Source of the DNA: Pseudomaricurvus alkylphenolicus
GTDB lineage: Bacteria; Pseudomonadota; Gammaproteobacteria; Pseudomonadales; Cellvibrionaceae
Assembly: GCF_011683955.1 (NCBI RefSeq)
Contig: NZ_JAAQPI010000008.1
Coordinates: 186,001-250,000, forward strand
Direction of reading: 5' to 3'
Length of the DNA stretch: 64,000 nt
In this document: positions 15,155 to 23,996 of the stretch, piece by piece
Layout: every line of letters starts with the position of its first letter
How positions within the stretch are numbered: position 1 is the stretch's first letter
Program-made: the position numbers and the translations under genes
The notes under the pieces: generated by a model
What the model saw: the letters and a program-made list of their open reading frames with translations, nothing else
Databases searched by the model: none
Told to the model about the DNA's origin: nothing

Positions 15155-18055
15155 TTATTGACAAGCTTCGCAGTCCGGGTCGTCCAAAGAGCAGGCTTTG
15201 GGTACCGGTGCAGCTTCTGCCGGTGCAGCAGCGGTAGCGGCGGGTGCGGCCGCAGAGACTGCATTCAGTGAGCCGGTTTCCACGGTGGATTTCTCCGTGG
15301 AGGTGGCCGCCAGTGCGCGCAGGTAGTAAGTCGTTTTCAGGCCGTGATACCAGGCCATGCGATAGGTGATATCCAGTTTCTTGCCATTGGCACCGGCAAT
15401 GTAGAGATTGAGGCTCTGGGCCTGGTCAATCCACTTCTGACGGCGACTGGCTGCATCCACAATCCAGCGGGGCTCTACTTCAAACGCTGTGGAGTAGCGA
15501 GCCTTGAGTTCGGCCGGAATGCGATCGATTTTTTGTACAGAACCCTCGTAGTACTTCAGATCGTTGACCATCACAGAATCCCACAGACCAAGGGCTTTCA
15601 GTTCGTGCACCAGGAAAGGGTTCACGACGGTGAATTCACCGGACAGGTTGGATTTCACGTACAGATTCTGATACGTGGGTTCGATAGACTGAGATACGCC
15701 GGTAATGTTGGCAATGGTCGCAGTGGGGGCAATAGCCATTACATTGGAGTTGCGCATGCCCTGGGTTTTGACTTTCTCACGCAGGCTGTTCCAGTCGAGA
15801 GTCTGGCTGCGATCAACCTTGATGTAGTCTTCACCGCGGTTGCGGGCGAGCAGTTCAATGGAGTCGATTGGCAGTGTGCCCTTGCTCCACAGCGAGCCTT
15901 CGAAGGTGGAATAGGCACCGCGTTCTTTGGCCAGCTCACTGCTGGAATCAATCGCGAAGTAGCTGATTGCTTCCATGGAGCGATCGGCAAATTCCACCGC
16001 TTCCTGAGAGCTGTAGGCGTAACCCATTTTGTACAGAGCGTCCTGGAAGCCCATCAGGCCCAGGCCAACGGGACGGTGACGCATGTTGGACGTGCGCGCC
16101 GCCTCAACAGAGTAGTAGTTGATGTCGATAACATTATCGAGCATACGTACCGCAGTGCGCACGGTCTTTTCCAGCTTGGCGTGATCGAGCTGGCCATCCA
16201 CCACGTGTTGAGCCAGGTTCACTGATCCCAGGTTACAGACAGCGATTTCGTCGCCTGCAGTGGTGTTGAGGGTGATCTCGGTGCAGAGGTTGGAGGAGTG
16301 CACTACACCCACATGCTGCTGCGGGCTGCGCAGGTTACAGGCATCCTTGAAGGTAATCCATGGGTGGCCGGTTTCAAACAGCATGCCCAGCATTTTGCGC
16401 CACAGGTCGATCGCTTTTACGCGCTTGAACAGTTTCAGTTCGCCGCTGGCCGTTTTGCGCTCGTACTCTTCGTACTTTTCCTGGAAGGCCTGGCCCACCA
16501 GATCGTGCAGCTCGGGCACATCATTGGGGGAAAACAGGGTCCATTCTTTGTCGTCGAACACACGCTTCATAAACAGGTCGGGAACCCAGTTGGCGGTGTT
16601 CATGTCGTGGGTGCGACGGCGATCATCACCAGTGTTCTTGCGCAGCTCCAGAAATTCTTCGATATCCAGGTGCCAGGTTTCAAGGTAGGCACAGACTGCC
16701 CCTTTGCGCTTGCCGCCCTGGTTAACCGCCACAGCGGTATCGTTGGCAACTTTCAGGAAGGGAACCACACCCTGGGATTTGCCGTTAGTGCCTTTGATAT
16801 AGGCGCCCAGAGAGCGCACAGGGGTCCAGTCGTTACCGAGGCCGCCCGCCCACTTGGAAAGCATGGCGTTGTCCTGCATGGCACCATAGATGCCGTGCAG
16901 GTCATCGGGTACGGTAGTCAGGTAGCAGGAAGACAGCTGCGGACGCAGTGTTCCGGCATTGAACAGCGTCGGTGTGGAGCTCATGTAATCGAACGAGCTC
17001 AGCAGCTGATAGAACTCAATGGCACGCTGCTCGCGGTTGGGTTCATTGTAGGCGAGGCCCATGGCAACCCGCATAAAGAACACCTGTGGCAGCTCGAAGC
17101 GCACGCCTTCTTCGGAGTGAATGAAGTAGCGGTCGTAAAGGGTTTGCAGGCCCAGGTAGCTGAACTGCAGGTCGCGAGAGGCGTCCAGCGCGGCGCTCAG
17201 CTGTTCCAGGTTGTAATCCAGCAGATTGGGCGAGAGCAGTTCCAGCTCAACGCCTTTGCGGATATAGGCCGGCAGGGTCTGGGCGTAGATGCCGACCATC
17301 TCAGTTTGGGTGGCGGACTCCGCCAGACCCAGGAAGCTCAGAGCCTCGGCGCGCAATTTATCGAGCAGCAGGCGGGCGGTGGCGTAGGAGTAATTAGGCT
17401 CCTTTTCCACCAGTGTGCGCGCGGTGATCACCAGGGACGTGTTCACGTCTTCCAGGGACACGCCGTCGTAGAGGTTGCGCATGGCTTCGTCGAGAATGTC
17501 TTTGGCTTCGACGTCTTTGAGGCCGGCGCAGGCCTCCTCGACAATGGTGCGGACGCGACGGATATTCAGAGGCTGTCTCTCGCCGGAGGGCATCACCACG
17601 CTGATGGTGGGGTATTCACTGTCCGCTTCCTGGTCGGCCTGGTTCTGGGCGCGCAGGCGTGCATGTTCTTCGCGGTAAAGAACATAGTCGCGAGCGATTT
17701 TCTGCTCGCCGGAACGCATCAGGATCAATTCCACCTGGTCTTGAATGTCCTCGATGTGCACGGTGCCGCCGGAAGGCATCCGACGTTTGAAGGTGGCGCT
17801 AATCTGGCCACTCAGCGAGGCGACGGTTTCGTGTACGCGGCTGGATGCGGCAGCGGTTCCGCCTTCGACGGCCAGAAACGCCTTGGTCATGGCGACGGAG
17901 ATCTTGCTTTCATCATAGGGCACAACAGTGCCGTTGCGTTTGATGACCCGCAGTTGGCCCGGCATGGTCGCCGTTACCGGCGTCGCGCTGGGCTGCGGGG
18001 TGGAGGGTGTAGCCTGGGGTGCTGGGGTTGCTGTCACATCAGTGTCAGTTTGCAT
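15155..18055 (-). CDS. nrdA: Ribonucleotide reductase class Ia, alpha subunit
   Basis: 966 residues, longer than the enteric protein (about 760) because of the N-terminal part. An ATP-cone sits at roughly 33-135 (RVIKRNGTVVPYDESKIS) and a second, divergent cone-like region at about 148-240, as in Pseudomonas NrdA. The catalytic domain follows with SSCYLTTVPDD, NLCTEI and AVCNLGSVNL (active-site cysteines) and a C-terminal redox tail CSLDDPDCEACQ. It reduces ribonucleoside diphosphates, controlled allosterically by dATP/ATP through the cones. Probably the first gene of nrdAB; regulation by NrdR is suggested by two boxes 260-306 bases upstream. An Ala/Pro/Thr linker precedes the first cone. Confidence 0.96.
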   Translation of the reverse strand: MQTDTDVTATPAPQATPSTPQPSATPVTATMPGQLRVIKRNGTVVPYDESKISVAMTKAFLAVEGGTAAASSRVHETVASLSGQISATFKRRMPSGGTVHIEDIQDQVELILMRSGEQKIARDYVLYREEHARLRAQNQADQEADSEYPTISVVMPSGERQPLNIRRVRTIVEEACAGLKDVEAKDILDEAMRNLYDGVSLEDVNTSLVITARTLVEKEPNYSYATARLLLDKLRAEALSFLGLAESATQTEMVGIYAQTLPAYIRKGVELELLSPNLLDYNLEQLSAALDASRDLQFSYLGLQTLYDRYFIHSEEGVRFELPQVFFMRVAMGLAYNEPNREQRAIEFYQLLSSFDYMSSTPTLFNAGTLRPQLSSCYLTTVPDDLHGIYGAMQDNAMLSKWAGGLGNDWTPVRSLGAYIKGTNGKSQGVVPFLKVANDTAVAVNQGGKRKGAVCAYLETWHLDIEEFLELRKNTGDDRRRTHDMNTANWVPDLFMKRVFDDKEWTLFSPNDVPELHDLVGQAFQEKYEEYERKTASGELKLFKRVKAIDLWRKMLGMLFETGHPWITFKDACNLRSPQQHVGVVHSSNLCTEITLNTTAGDEIAVCNLGSVNLAQHVVDGQLDHAKLEKTVRTAVRMLDNVIDINYYSVEAARTSNMRHRPVGLGLMGFQDALYKMGYAYSSQEAVEFADRSMEAISYFAIDSSSELAKERGAYSTFEGSLWSKGTLPIDSIELLARNRGEDYIKVDRSQTLDWNSLREKVKTQGMRNSNVMAIAPTATIANITGVSQSIEPTYQNLYVKSNLSGEFTVVNPFLVHELKALGLWDSVMVNDLKYYEGSVQKIDRIPAELKARYSTAFEVEPRWIVDAASRRQKWIDQAQSLNLYIAGANGKKLDITYRMAWYHGLKTTYYLRALAATSTEKSTVETGSLNAVSAAAPAATAAAPAEAAPVPKACSLDDPDCEACQ

Positions 18056-18680
18056 GTACGTCTCCGCGTATTGTGCGTTGCATGTTGAGAGTTAAATTCA
18101 TTAAACGGCAATCCGCCCCGCGCCTGTACACACGGGACTGAATTACATCGATCAACTGTTTAGATATCGGGTCGCGTCCGACAGGGGCTGGTTGATCAGC
18201 CGCTCTGCCGGTGAGGCCAGGCCCTCGCTGTTATTGGTGATGTTTAATCCGGTGAAACTCTTGGGTCTGATAAATGGGGCTGTTAAATCTTTACCAGGCC
18301 CTTAATCGACTAAACACCTATATATTGGGGTTGGCCAGAATTTGGATACAAGATAATGCGGTTGAGGGGGCAATGCAAGGCGATAAAGATGGTGATTTCT
18401 TGTGGATAAAATGTGCGTAATGAAATAAGTCAGTAACCACTAATCCTGAGTGCCAAGTCCAGCCGGCCCCTGTGGATATGTTTGGGGTGTTGGCAATGCC
18501 ATATAACTTTTTCTAATAAGATCAAATTCTTTTATTTTGCTTATCTTGTGGTTTAAAATTTGATCACCACTAGATGTTGTGTTGTGCAAAAAGAAATGAG
18601 TGGATTGCGCCGCAGGCACATGTTGCCCACTGATGTTAGAATCTGCCATTACGACGACGTCTGAATAGCCGGAGTAGGGA
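18056..18680. other. Long AT-rich intergenic region between nrdA and the 61-residue gene
   Basis: This 625-base divergent intergenic region holds the nrdA leader, the two NrdR-like boxes at 18315-18361 and a 9-bp inverted repeat GATCAAATT/AATTTGATC at 18520-18528 and 18557-18565. The stretch 18480-18600 is markedly more AT-rich than its surroundings. No further ORF with a ribosome binding site was found, and no RNA gene was recognised. Confidence 0.5.
18315..18361 (-). promoter_or_regulatory. Two candidate NrdR boxes upstream of nrdA
   Basis: Box 1, 18315-18330, contains the core CTATATATTG (18318-18327), a perfect match to the central ten positions of the NrdR consensus (acaCwAtATaTwGtgt). 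Box 2, 18346-18361, contains CAAGATAATG (18349-18358), 8 of 10. Core centres are 31 bp apart, three helical turns, the arrangement known for NrdR repressor sites. A weak promoter overlaps them on the minus strand: TTGTAT at 18346-18351 and CAATAT at 18322-18327, spacer 18. This leaves an unusually long leader of about 255 bases before nrdA. Confidence 0.6.
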
Positions 18681-18866
18681 ATGGGCGATGTAGTGCAGTT
18701 CAAGCGGCCAACAGCGGCCCAGAAACACAAGGGCAAAACCCTGTGTCGCAGCGGTTTTCACAAGTGGAAGGTGGTGCAGGAAAAGCAGTTTGACGTCAAA
18801 CAGGGCAAATTGGTGACCATTCATGAATGCCAGCGATGTGGCGAAAGAAAGGTCACCAGCCAATAG
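18681..18866 (+). CDS. 61-residue zinc-ribbon-like small protein
   Basis: A short gene with ribosome binding site GGAGTAGGGA directly upstream. The protein has C22, H27 and a CQRC pair (C50, C53), suggesting one zinc site, with a basic N-terminus (VQFKRPTAAQKHKGK). The segment CRSGFHKWKVVQEKQFDVK is similar to small uncharacterised zinc-ribbon proteins in related bacteria, recalled from pattern rather than searched. It is divergent from nrdA and convergent with the FKBP gene downstream (11-base gap). Function is unknown; a link to RNR regulation is only positional. Confidence 0.7.
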   Translation: MGDVVQFKRPTAAQKHKGKTLCRSGFHKWKVVQEKQFDVKQGKLVTIHECQRCGERKVTSQ

Positions 18867-18877
18867 AGGCCGCGATT

Positions 18878-19366
18878 TTAATGGTCGTGGCCACAGCCTT
18901 CGGCGCCGTGAACGTGTCCGTGCTGCAGCTCTTCTTCGGTGGCGTCCCGAATCTCCATCACCTCAACCTCAAAATGCAGATCCACACCCGCCAGCGGATG
19001 GTTGCCATCGATGGTAATGGTGTCTTCCTCTACATCGATCACTTCGACAATCTGCATGCCCTGGGCTGTCTCGGCGTGAAACTCCATGCCCACTTCAATA
19101 TTGTCGATGCCGCCAAACATGCTGCGGGGCAGCTCCTGGATCAGCTCCGGATCCTTGTCGCCATAACCCTGTTCAGGTGCAACCACCAGTGACAGCTTGT
19201 CACCCACGGACTTGCCTTCAAGGGCTTGTTCCAAACCGGGTACCAGGTTCTGATGGCCCTGCAGGTACGCCAGTGGTTCCTGGCCCTCCGAGCTGTCCAG
19301 GGTTTCGCCCTGCTCGTTTTTGAGGGTGTAGTGAATCGTTGCGACTTTGTTGGTAGTAATGGTCAT
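18878..19366 (-). CDS. FKBP-type peptidyl-prolyl isomerase (SlyD-like)
   Basis: 162 residues; FKBP domain with an inserted IF flap domain as in SlyD: YLQGHQNLVPGLEQALEGKSVGDKL forms the FKBP part and GYGDKDPELIQELPRSMF begins the insert. The C-terminus is a short His-rich metal tail (HGHVHGAEGCGHDH, residues 149-162), shorter than the 45-residue tail of E. coli SlyD. It should be a cytosolic folding helper with prolyl isomerase activity and possible Ni/Zn binding. ATG at 19366 is chosen because MTITTNKVATIHY begins the domain. It may be the last gene of the purM-purN-DUF3108 series (25-base gap). Confidence 0.88.
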   Translation of the reverse strand: MTITTNKVATIHYTLKNEQGETLDSSEGQEPLAYLQGHQNLVPGLEQALEGKSVGDKLSLVVAPEQGYGDKDPELIQELPRSMFGGIDNIEVGMEFHAETAQGMQIVEVIDVEEDTITIDGNHPLAGVDLHFEVEVMEIRDATEEELQHGHVHGAEGCGHDH

Positions 19367-19391
19367 CGTAGAGCCTGTGGTGGTTGCTGGG

Positions 19392-20135
19392 CTAGAGTCC
19401 CGTAACGGGAATCCCATTGAGACTGGCGGAGGCCAGATTAATTTCGTAGTGTTTGCCGTCTTTTTCAGTCTGTTGGATGCGCACGACCAGATGATCCCAG
19501 TCCCGGGCCAGCCAAAGTAACGTCACGCGTTTGCTGCCTTCCCGGACTTTTCTTACTTTGACGACGTTGAGTCTTCCCACGGCCGTCTGCAATTGTTCTT
19601 CCCCGAGAACTTCAAAGCGGTAGGTCTTCAGGCGTCCGCCGTCGGCAATGGCGTAGCTCAGCTCCGGATCATTCTCGCGAGTGTGCCTGTTTAGCAGGTC
19701 GTGACGCAGCTGCAATTGGTAGCTGAGCTTGTCCATTGCCTGCGGGGGAATACTCATGCTCCAGGGGCGCTTCTGGACGTTGTTCACCACGGTGAGCTTT
19801 TGCCAGTCGAAATCCAGGTGAGCCTCCCGATCACGGCCCAGGCCCGTGCGGCTATAGCTATAGCGCTCGGGTACCAGATGACCTTCCCGGTTCCAGTTAA
19901 ACTGGCTGACTTCTTCGATGCGGGCCAGCCACGAGCGGGCCGCAAAACGCAGTTCCTGGCCGCCATTCTCCAGTTCGCGCAGCGTGCGGGTGGCGGTAAT
20001 GCTCAAGCTGCCGTAACGGGCTTCGTAGGTGGCTTCGAACGGTTTGGGCAGTTCAGCCCGGGTCACGCCTGCCATCAAAAGACAACAGGCCAGCAGGCTG
20101 CGCCACAGAAAGTGATTGCAAGGCATGTTGGCCAT
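19392..20135 (-). CDS. DUF3108 family periplasmic protein
   Basis: 247 residues with a signal peptide (hydrophobic LLACCLLMAGVTRA, cleavage near residue 27), then the DUF3108 pattern FEATYEARYGSLSITATRTL and the later DKLSYQLQLRHDLL. The family is common next to purN/purM in gammaproteobacteria but its function is not established; a lipocalin-like beta-barrel is suspected (inference). It follows purN by 32 bases on the same strand, so it is probably the third gene of the purM-purN operon. Confidence 0.78.
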   Translation of the reverse strand: MANMPCNHFLWRSLLACCLLMAGVTRAELPKPFEATYEARYGSLSITATRTLRELENGGQELRFAARSWLARIEEVSQFNWNREGHLVPERYSYSRTGLGRDREAHLDFDWQKLTVVNNVQKRPWSMSIPPQAMDKLSYQLQLRHDLLNRHTRENDPELSYAIADGGRLKTYRFEVLGEEQLQTAVGRLNVVKVRKVREGSKRVTLLWLARDWDHLVVRIQQTEKDGKHYEINLASASLNGIPVTGL

Positions 20136-20167
20136 AAATACAGCTTCCCGTCAGTTCCCGACAGCGA

Positions 20168-20827
20168 TCAATTGCGGCTGTCGATAATGTGGCCGCTGTC
20201 GGGAAGTGTCTCTCCGTCAAGCAGGCTGCGCCCCTGAGCCATACGCAGCCGTCCCTCAGAGAACCAGCGTGCCGCCAGGGGGTATATCACATGCTCCTGC
20301 ACCTGCACTCGCTTGGCGAGAGTTTCCGCCGTGTCTTCGGGCAAAACCGGGACAACGGCCTGGACGACGTTGGGGCCGCCGTCGAGTTCAGCCGTGACAA
20401 AGTGTACCGTCACTCCGTGGCAATCATCACCGGCATCCAGAGCCCGCTGGTGCGTGTGCAACCCCTGGTACTTTGGCAGCAAAGATGGGTGAATGTTCAA
20501 CATGCGCCCTGAATAATGTTGAGTAAAGCCTTCCGTCAGGATGCGCATAAAGCCCGCCAGGATAACGAGATCCGGCGCATAGGCGTCGATTTCCCGCTGC
20601 AGGGCCTGGTCAAACAGCTCGCGACTGTCAAAGCCGGTGTGGTCCAGTACCTCTGTTGGAATACCGGCAGCCGCGGCCCGCTCCAGCCCATAAGCGTTGG
20701 GGCGGTTGCTGATCACTGCGCTCAGGTTGGCCGGTAACTCACCCCGATCATGGGCGTCAATCAGTGCTTGCAGATTGGTGCCGCTGCCCGAGATGAGCAC
20801 CACAATATTGGGGGTGGAGTTGGCCAT
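20168..20827 (-). CDS. purN: Phosphoribosylglycinamide formyltransferase (GART)
   Basis: 219 residues; transfers a formyl group from 10-formyl-THF to GAR in purine synthesis. The GAR-binding loop VVLISGSGTNLQALI (residues 9-23), NIHPSLLPKYQGLHTHQRA (around 111) with catalytic His and the conserved HFVTAELDGG segment are all intact. It lies 3 bases after purM, in the order purM-purN typical of proteobacteria; the enzymes act on the steps before and after FGAM formation. Identification is firm. Confidence 0.96.
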   Translation of the reverse strand: MANSTPNIVVLISGSGTNLQALIDAHDRGELPANLSAVISNRPNAYGLERAAAAGIPTEVLDHTGFDSRELFDQALQREIDAYAPDLVILAGFMRILTEGFTQHYSGRMLNIHPSLLPKYQGLHTHQRALDAGDDCHGVTVHFVTAELDGGPNVVQAVVPVLPEDTAETLAKRVQVQEHVIYPLAARWFSEGRLRMAQGRSLLDGETLPDSGHIIDSRN

Positions 20828-20830
20828 GGA

Positions 20831-21904
20831 TCAGTTGATTCCCTGCAGCTCGACCCGCTCTTCATCACCCTCAGCCTTGGCGATGGTGCCGACCACAAAG
20901 GCGTCTTCGCCACAATCGCGCAGCAGGGTCAGGGCCTGGTCCTGTTGTTGCGCCGGAACAGCGATGATCATGCCGACACCGCAGTTAAAGGTGCGGTACA
21001 TTTCGTAGGCTTCGACATTGCCCTGCTGCTGCAGCCACTGGAACACCGGTGGAATGGTCCAGGCATTGGTGTCGATCACTGCTTTGCAGTCTTCAGGCAG
21101 GACGCGCGGGATATTTTCCTGCAGGCCGCCGCCGGTAATGTGAGACATGGCGTTGACCTGTGATTCTTTGATCAGGCGCAAAAGCGATTTGACGTAAATG
21201 CGAGTGGGTTCCAGCAGGGCTTTGCCCAGGGGACGGCCATCAATGTCGGTGTCCAGATCGGCGCCGCTGACCTCTATGATCTTGCGAATCAGCGAGTAGC
21301 CGTTGGAGTGGGGGCCGCTGGAGGCTATGCCGATCAATACATCGCCTGCGGCCACTTTGCTGCCGTCGATGAGCTCGGATTTTTCCGCAATGCCCACGCA
21401 GAAGCCGGCCAGATCGTAGTCGTCACCGTCATACATGCCAGGCATTTCGGCAGTTTCGCCGCCCACCAGAGCACAGCCGGCCTGCTCACAGCCATCGCCG
21501 ATGCCGGAGACCACGTCGGCGGCCACGTCCACATTGAGTTTGCCGGTGGCGTAATAGTCGAGGAAAAACAGCGGCTCTGCACCGGCGACAACCAAATCGT
21601 TGACGCACATGGCAACCAGATCGATGCCAATGGTGTCATGAAGATCCAGATCCATGGCCAGTCGCAATTTGGTACCAACACCGTCTGTGCCCGATACCAG
21701 CACCGGTTCGCGATACCCGGTGGGCAGCTCAAACAGGGCGCCGAAGCCACCCAGGCCCGCCATAACGCCGGGGCGACGGGTGCGTTTGGCCACCCCTTTG
21801 ATGCGCTCTACAAGGGCGTTACCGGCGTCAATATCGACGCCGGCGTCTTTGTAACTCAGGGATGTGGATTGGGGCTCGGAAGCGGGGGACTGTTTGTCGC
21901 TCAT
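20831..21904 (-). CDS. purM: Phosphoribosylformylglycinamidine cyclo-ligase (AIR synthetase)
   Basis: 357 residues, family-typical length. It closes the imidazole ring of FGAM to AIR using [25 protein letters not shown] at the N-terminus, [14 protein letters not shown] (near 80), [13 protein letters not shown] (near 150) and [10 protein letters not shown] are the usual ATP and substrate motifs. It starts the purM-purN operon and is divergent from the DUF2066 gene, with 172 bases between, which should hold both promoters. No PurR-like operator was recognised there. Confidence 0.96.
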   Translation of the reverse strand: MSDKQSPASEPQSTSLSYKDAGVDIDAGNALVERIKGVAKRTRRPGVMAGLGGFGALFELPTGYREPVLVSGTDGVGTKLRLAMDLDLHDTIGIDLVAMCVNDLVVAGAEPLFFLDYYATGKLNVDVAADVVSGIGDGCEQAGCALVGGETAEMPGMYDGDDYDLAGFCVGIAEKSELIDGSKVAAGDVLIGIASSGPHSNGYSLIRKIIEVSGADLDTDIDGRPLGKALLEPTRIYVKSLLRLIKESQVNAMSHITGGGLQENIPRVLPEDCKAVIDTNAWTIPPVFQWLQQQGNVEAYEMYRTFNCGVGMIIAVPAQQQDQALTLLRDCGEDAFVVGTIAKAEGDEERVELQGIN

Positions 21905-22076
21905 GGAATCTGCGGCTCGGCTCGTGAAAAGCCGGACATTCTACCAGCTATTCTGTGTGCATTGAAATTGCACAGCGCCACATATTAAAGACCGGTCAGG
22001 TATTGGCGACCGGTCATAGCGGCAGGCATAATGGCGACCTGTTCAATTCAAGGCGCATCTATCAAGGAGTTCGCTC

Positions 22077-23201
22077 TTGTATCGCTTATGGAAACCCGCC
22101 TTCGCCGCGCTTGTGTGCCTGCTGTTGGTGCTCGCCACCGCTCAGGCCGAAGTGGTAGAGGGCCTGTATCGGCAGCAGATACTGGTACAGAGCCAGGGGG
22201 ATGCGGAAAGGCGTGAGGCTGCTTCCCGGGCACTGGAGTCTGTGCTGGTGAGGGTCACAGGTCGCACGGATATCATGCAGCAACCGGCGGCAAGCCAGCT
22301 GGCAACTCGAGCAGGCCAATTGCTGGAATCCTATCGCTATGAAACCACCACTGAAACACTGCAGCAGGGAGACGAGCAGCTGCCCGCGTCCCGGCTGATA
22401 CTGACATTTTCACGGGCCGCCATCGACAATACTTTGCGCCGCGCCGGGCTGCCGATCTGGCCTGATAATCGTCCGTCTGTACTGGTGTGGCTGGTGAAAG
22501 ACGACATTAATGGCGGTCGCCAACAGGTGTCGCTACAGGAGCCGGGTGAGCTGACCGCAGTGGTGGCTGAGGTGACCGCATCCCGCGGTTTGCCGGTGGT
22601 GGTGCCACTGTTGGATCTGCAGGATCAACTGTCCATCAGCGCCGATGATCTCTGGCGGCTTGATGGAGAGAAAATCCGAGCGGCATCGGCTCGCTATGGG
22701 GTCGATGCGATTGCCATTGGCCGCTACAGTCAGACCTCATCGGGACGTTGGCTGGGGGCCTGGTCGTTGCTGCACAAACAGCGTATGGAAGTGTTCGACA
22801 GTCACAGCGACCAGGGTGAGGCGGCGCTGGTGGCCGCCGGTCTCGACGCCATCGGCACCTATCTTGGCAACGCTTACGCCATTGTTTCCAGCCCGGATAC
22901 TCGCGGTGGCGTACTGCTGCAATTACAGCAGGTGCAGAGCTTTGCCAACTATGTGGATGCGCTGGATTACCTGGAGAGCATGGCCGTTGTGCGCCAGCTT
23001 GAGCTAATCGCATTGAGGCATAGCAATCTTTGGGTGTATCTGCATACCGAGGGCGAAATCGATGCCCTTCTCGATGCCCTCGCCCTGGATAGACGCCTGA
23101 TGGCTCCCGCCAAGGATCCCGGTGTGATTGCTTTGCCGCGACAGAGTACCGCCCCCCTCGGCAGCTGGGAAAACCCCCTAAGATTTCGCTGGCCAGGTTA
23201 A
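22077..23201 (+). CDS. DUF2066 domain exported protein
   Basis: 374 residues beginning with an unusual TTG start codon. The sequence AAGGAG lies eight bases upstream of 22077, and no in-frame ATG is available before the signal peptide, so TTG is well supported. The signal peptide (LVCLLLVLATAQA) precedes a DUF2066 region: VEGLYRQQILVQSQGDAERREAASRALESVLVRVTG. Function is unknown; it is usually found between purM and hda, as here. It is likely periplasmic or lipid-linked (no Cys at the cleavage site, so not a lipoprotein). Confidence 0.78.
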   Translation: MYRLWKPAFAALVCLLLVLATAQAEVVEGLYRQQILVQSQGDAERREAASRALESVLVRVTGRTDIMQQPAASQLATRAGQLLESYRYETTTETLQQGDEQLPASRLILTFSRAAIDNTLRRAGLPIWPDNRPSVLVWLVKDDINGGRQQVSLQEPGELTAVVAEVTASRGLPVVVPLLDLQDQLSISADDLWRLDGEKIRAASARYGVDAIAIGRYSQTSSGRWLGAWSLLHKQRMEVFDSHSDQGEAALVAAGLDAIGTYLGNAYAIVSSPDTRGGVLLQLQQVQSFANYVDALDYLESMAVVRQLELIALRHSNLWVYLHTEGEIDALLDALALDRRLMAPAKDPGVIALPRQSTAPLGSWENPLRFRWPG

Positions 23202-23255
23202 CAAACATCGATTTAGACAGTATCCTTAGCGCCTGTTCTTACCGCTGTTGTTCCC

Positions 23256-23984
23256 ATGAGTCGCACACGTTCCAACCCATTGCCTAAACAGTTGTCGCTG
23301 AGCGTGCACCTGAACGATGAAGCTACGTTCGATAACTTCTTCATCCGTGAAGGGCAGGTGAATGCACAGGTGGTGGCCACGTTGAAGTATCAGCTGCAAC
23401 CGATGGGTGAACAGTTTGTGTTTCTGTGGGGTGCCACGGGTGTTGGAGTGACACATCTTTTACAGGCATCTTGTCTCAAGGCTCAGCAGGAAGGCGCCTG
23501 CAGCCAGTATCTGCCACTGACCGAACTGGTGGGGTATGACCCGGAGCAATTGCTCGAAGATCTGGAGCGGCTGGATCTGGTCTGCCTTGACGGTTTACAA
23601 GCTGTCCAGGGACTGCCTGAATGGGAGCGGGCGCTGTTTCGCTTTTTTAATGTCATGCGCGACAGCGGTCGCCGTCTGGTGATGGCCGCCAATTGCGGCC
23701 CCCGAGAGCTCAGTGTCAATCTGCCGGATCTGCAGTCTCGACTCAACTGGGGGCTGGTATATCAGGTGCAGCCTCTGCGCGATGACGATAAATGTCGGGC
23801 GCTGCAAATGAGGGCCAGGGCCAGAGGGCTGGAACTCAGTGACGAAGTGGCTCAATTTATCATGCACCGGGTGTCGCGCGATTTGCACGAGCTGTTCGAG
23901 TGCCTGCATCGCCTGGACGATGCATCGCTGGCCGAGCAGCGTCGCCTGACGATTCCCTTCGTCAAACAGACTCTGGGCCTCTAA
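23256..23984 (+). CDS. hda: DnaA inactivator Hda
   Basis: 242 residues of the Hda/DnaA AAA+ family; with ADP and the sliding clamp it stimulates DnaA-ATP hydrolysis after initiation. The clamp-binding motif QLSL is at residues 12-15, as in E. coli Hda. The Walker A position reads GATGVGVTHLL, lacking the usual Lys, as often in Hda. The sensor and C-terminal regions (LPDLQSRLNWGLVYQV, HELFECLHRL) match. The ATG at 23256 gives the complete N-terminus. It follows DUF2066 by 54 bases. Confidence 0.93.
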   Translation: MSRTRSNPLPKQLSLSVHLNDEATFDNFFIREGQVNAQVVATLKYQLQPMGEQFVFLWGATGVGVTHLLQASCLKAQQEGACSQYLPLTELVGYDPEQLLEDLERLDLVCLDGLQAVQGLPEWERALFRFFNVMRDSGRRLVMAANCGPRELSVNLPDLQSRLNWGLVYQVQPLRDDDKCRALQMRARARGLELSDEVAQFIMHRVSRDLHELFECLHRLDDASLAEQRRLTIPFVKQTLGL

Positions 23985-23996
23985 CCTTACTAAGGA

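Noticed and set aside
16298-18088. 596-codon open frame on the plus strand opposite nrdA
   Set aside because: Codon bias of nrdA explains the lack of stops; translated sequence has no recognisable domain.
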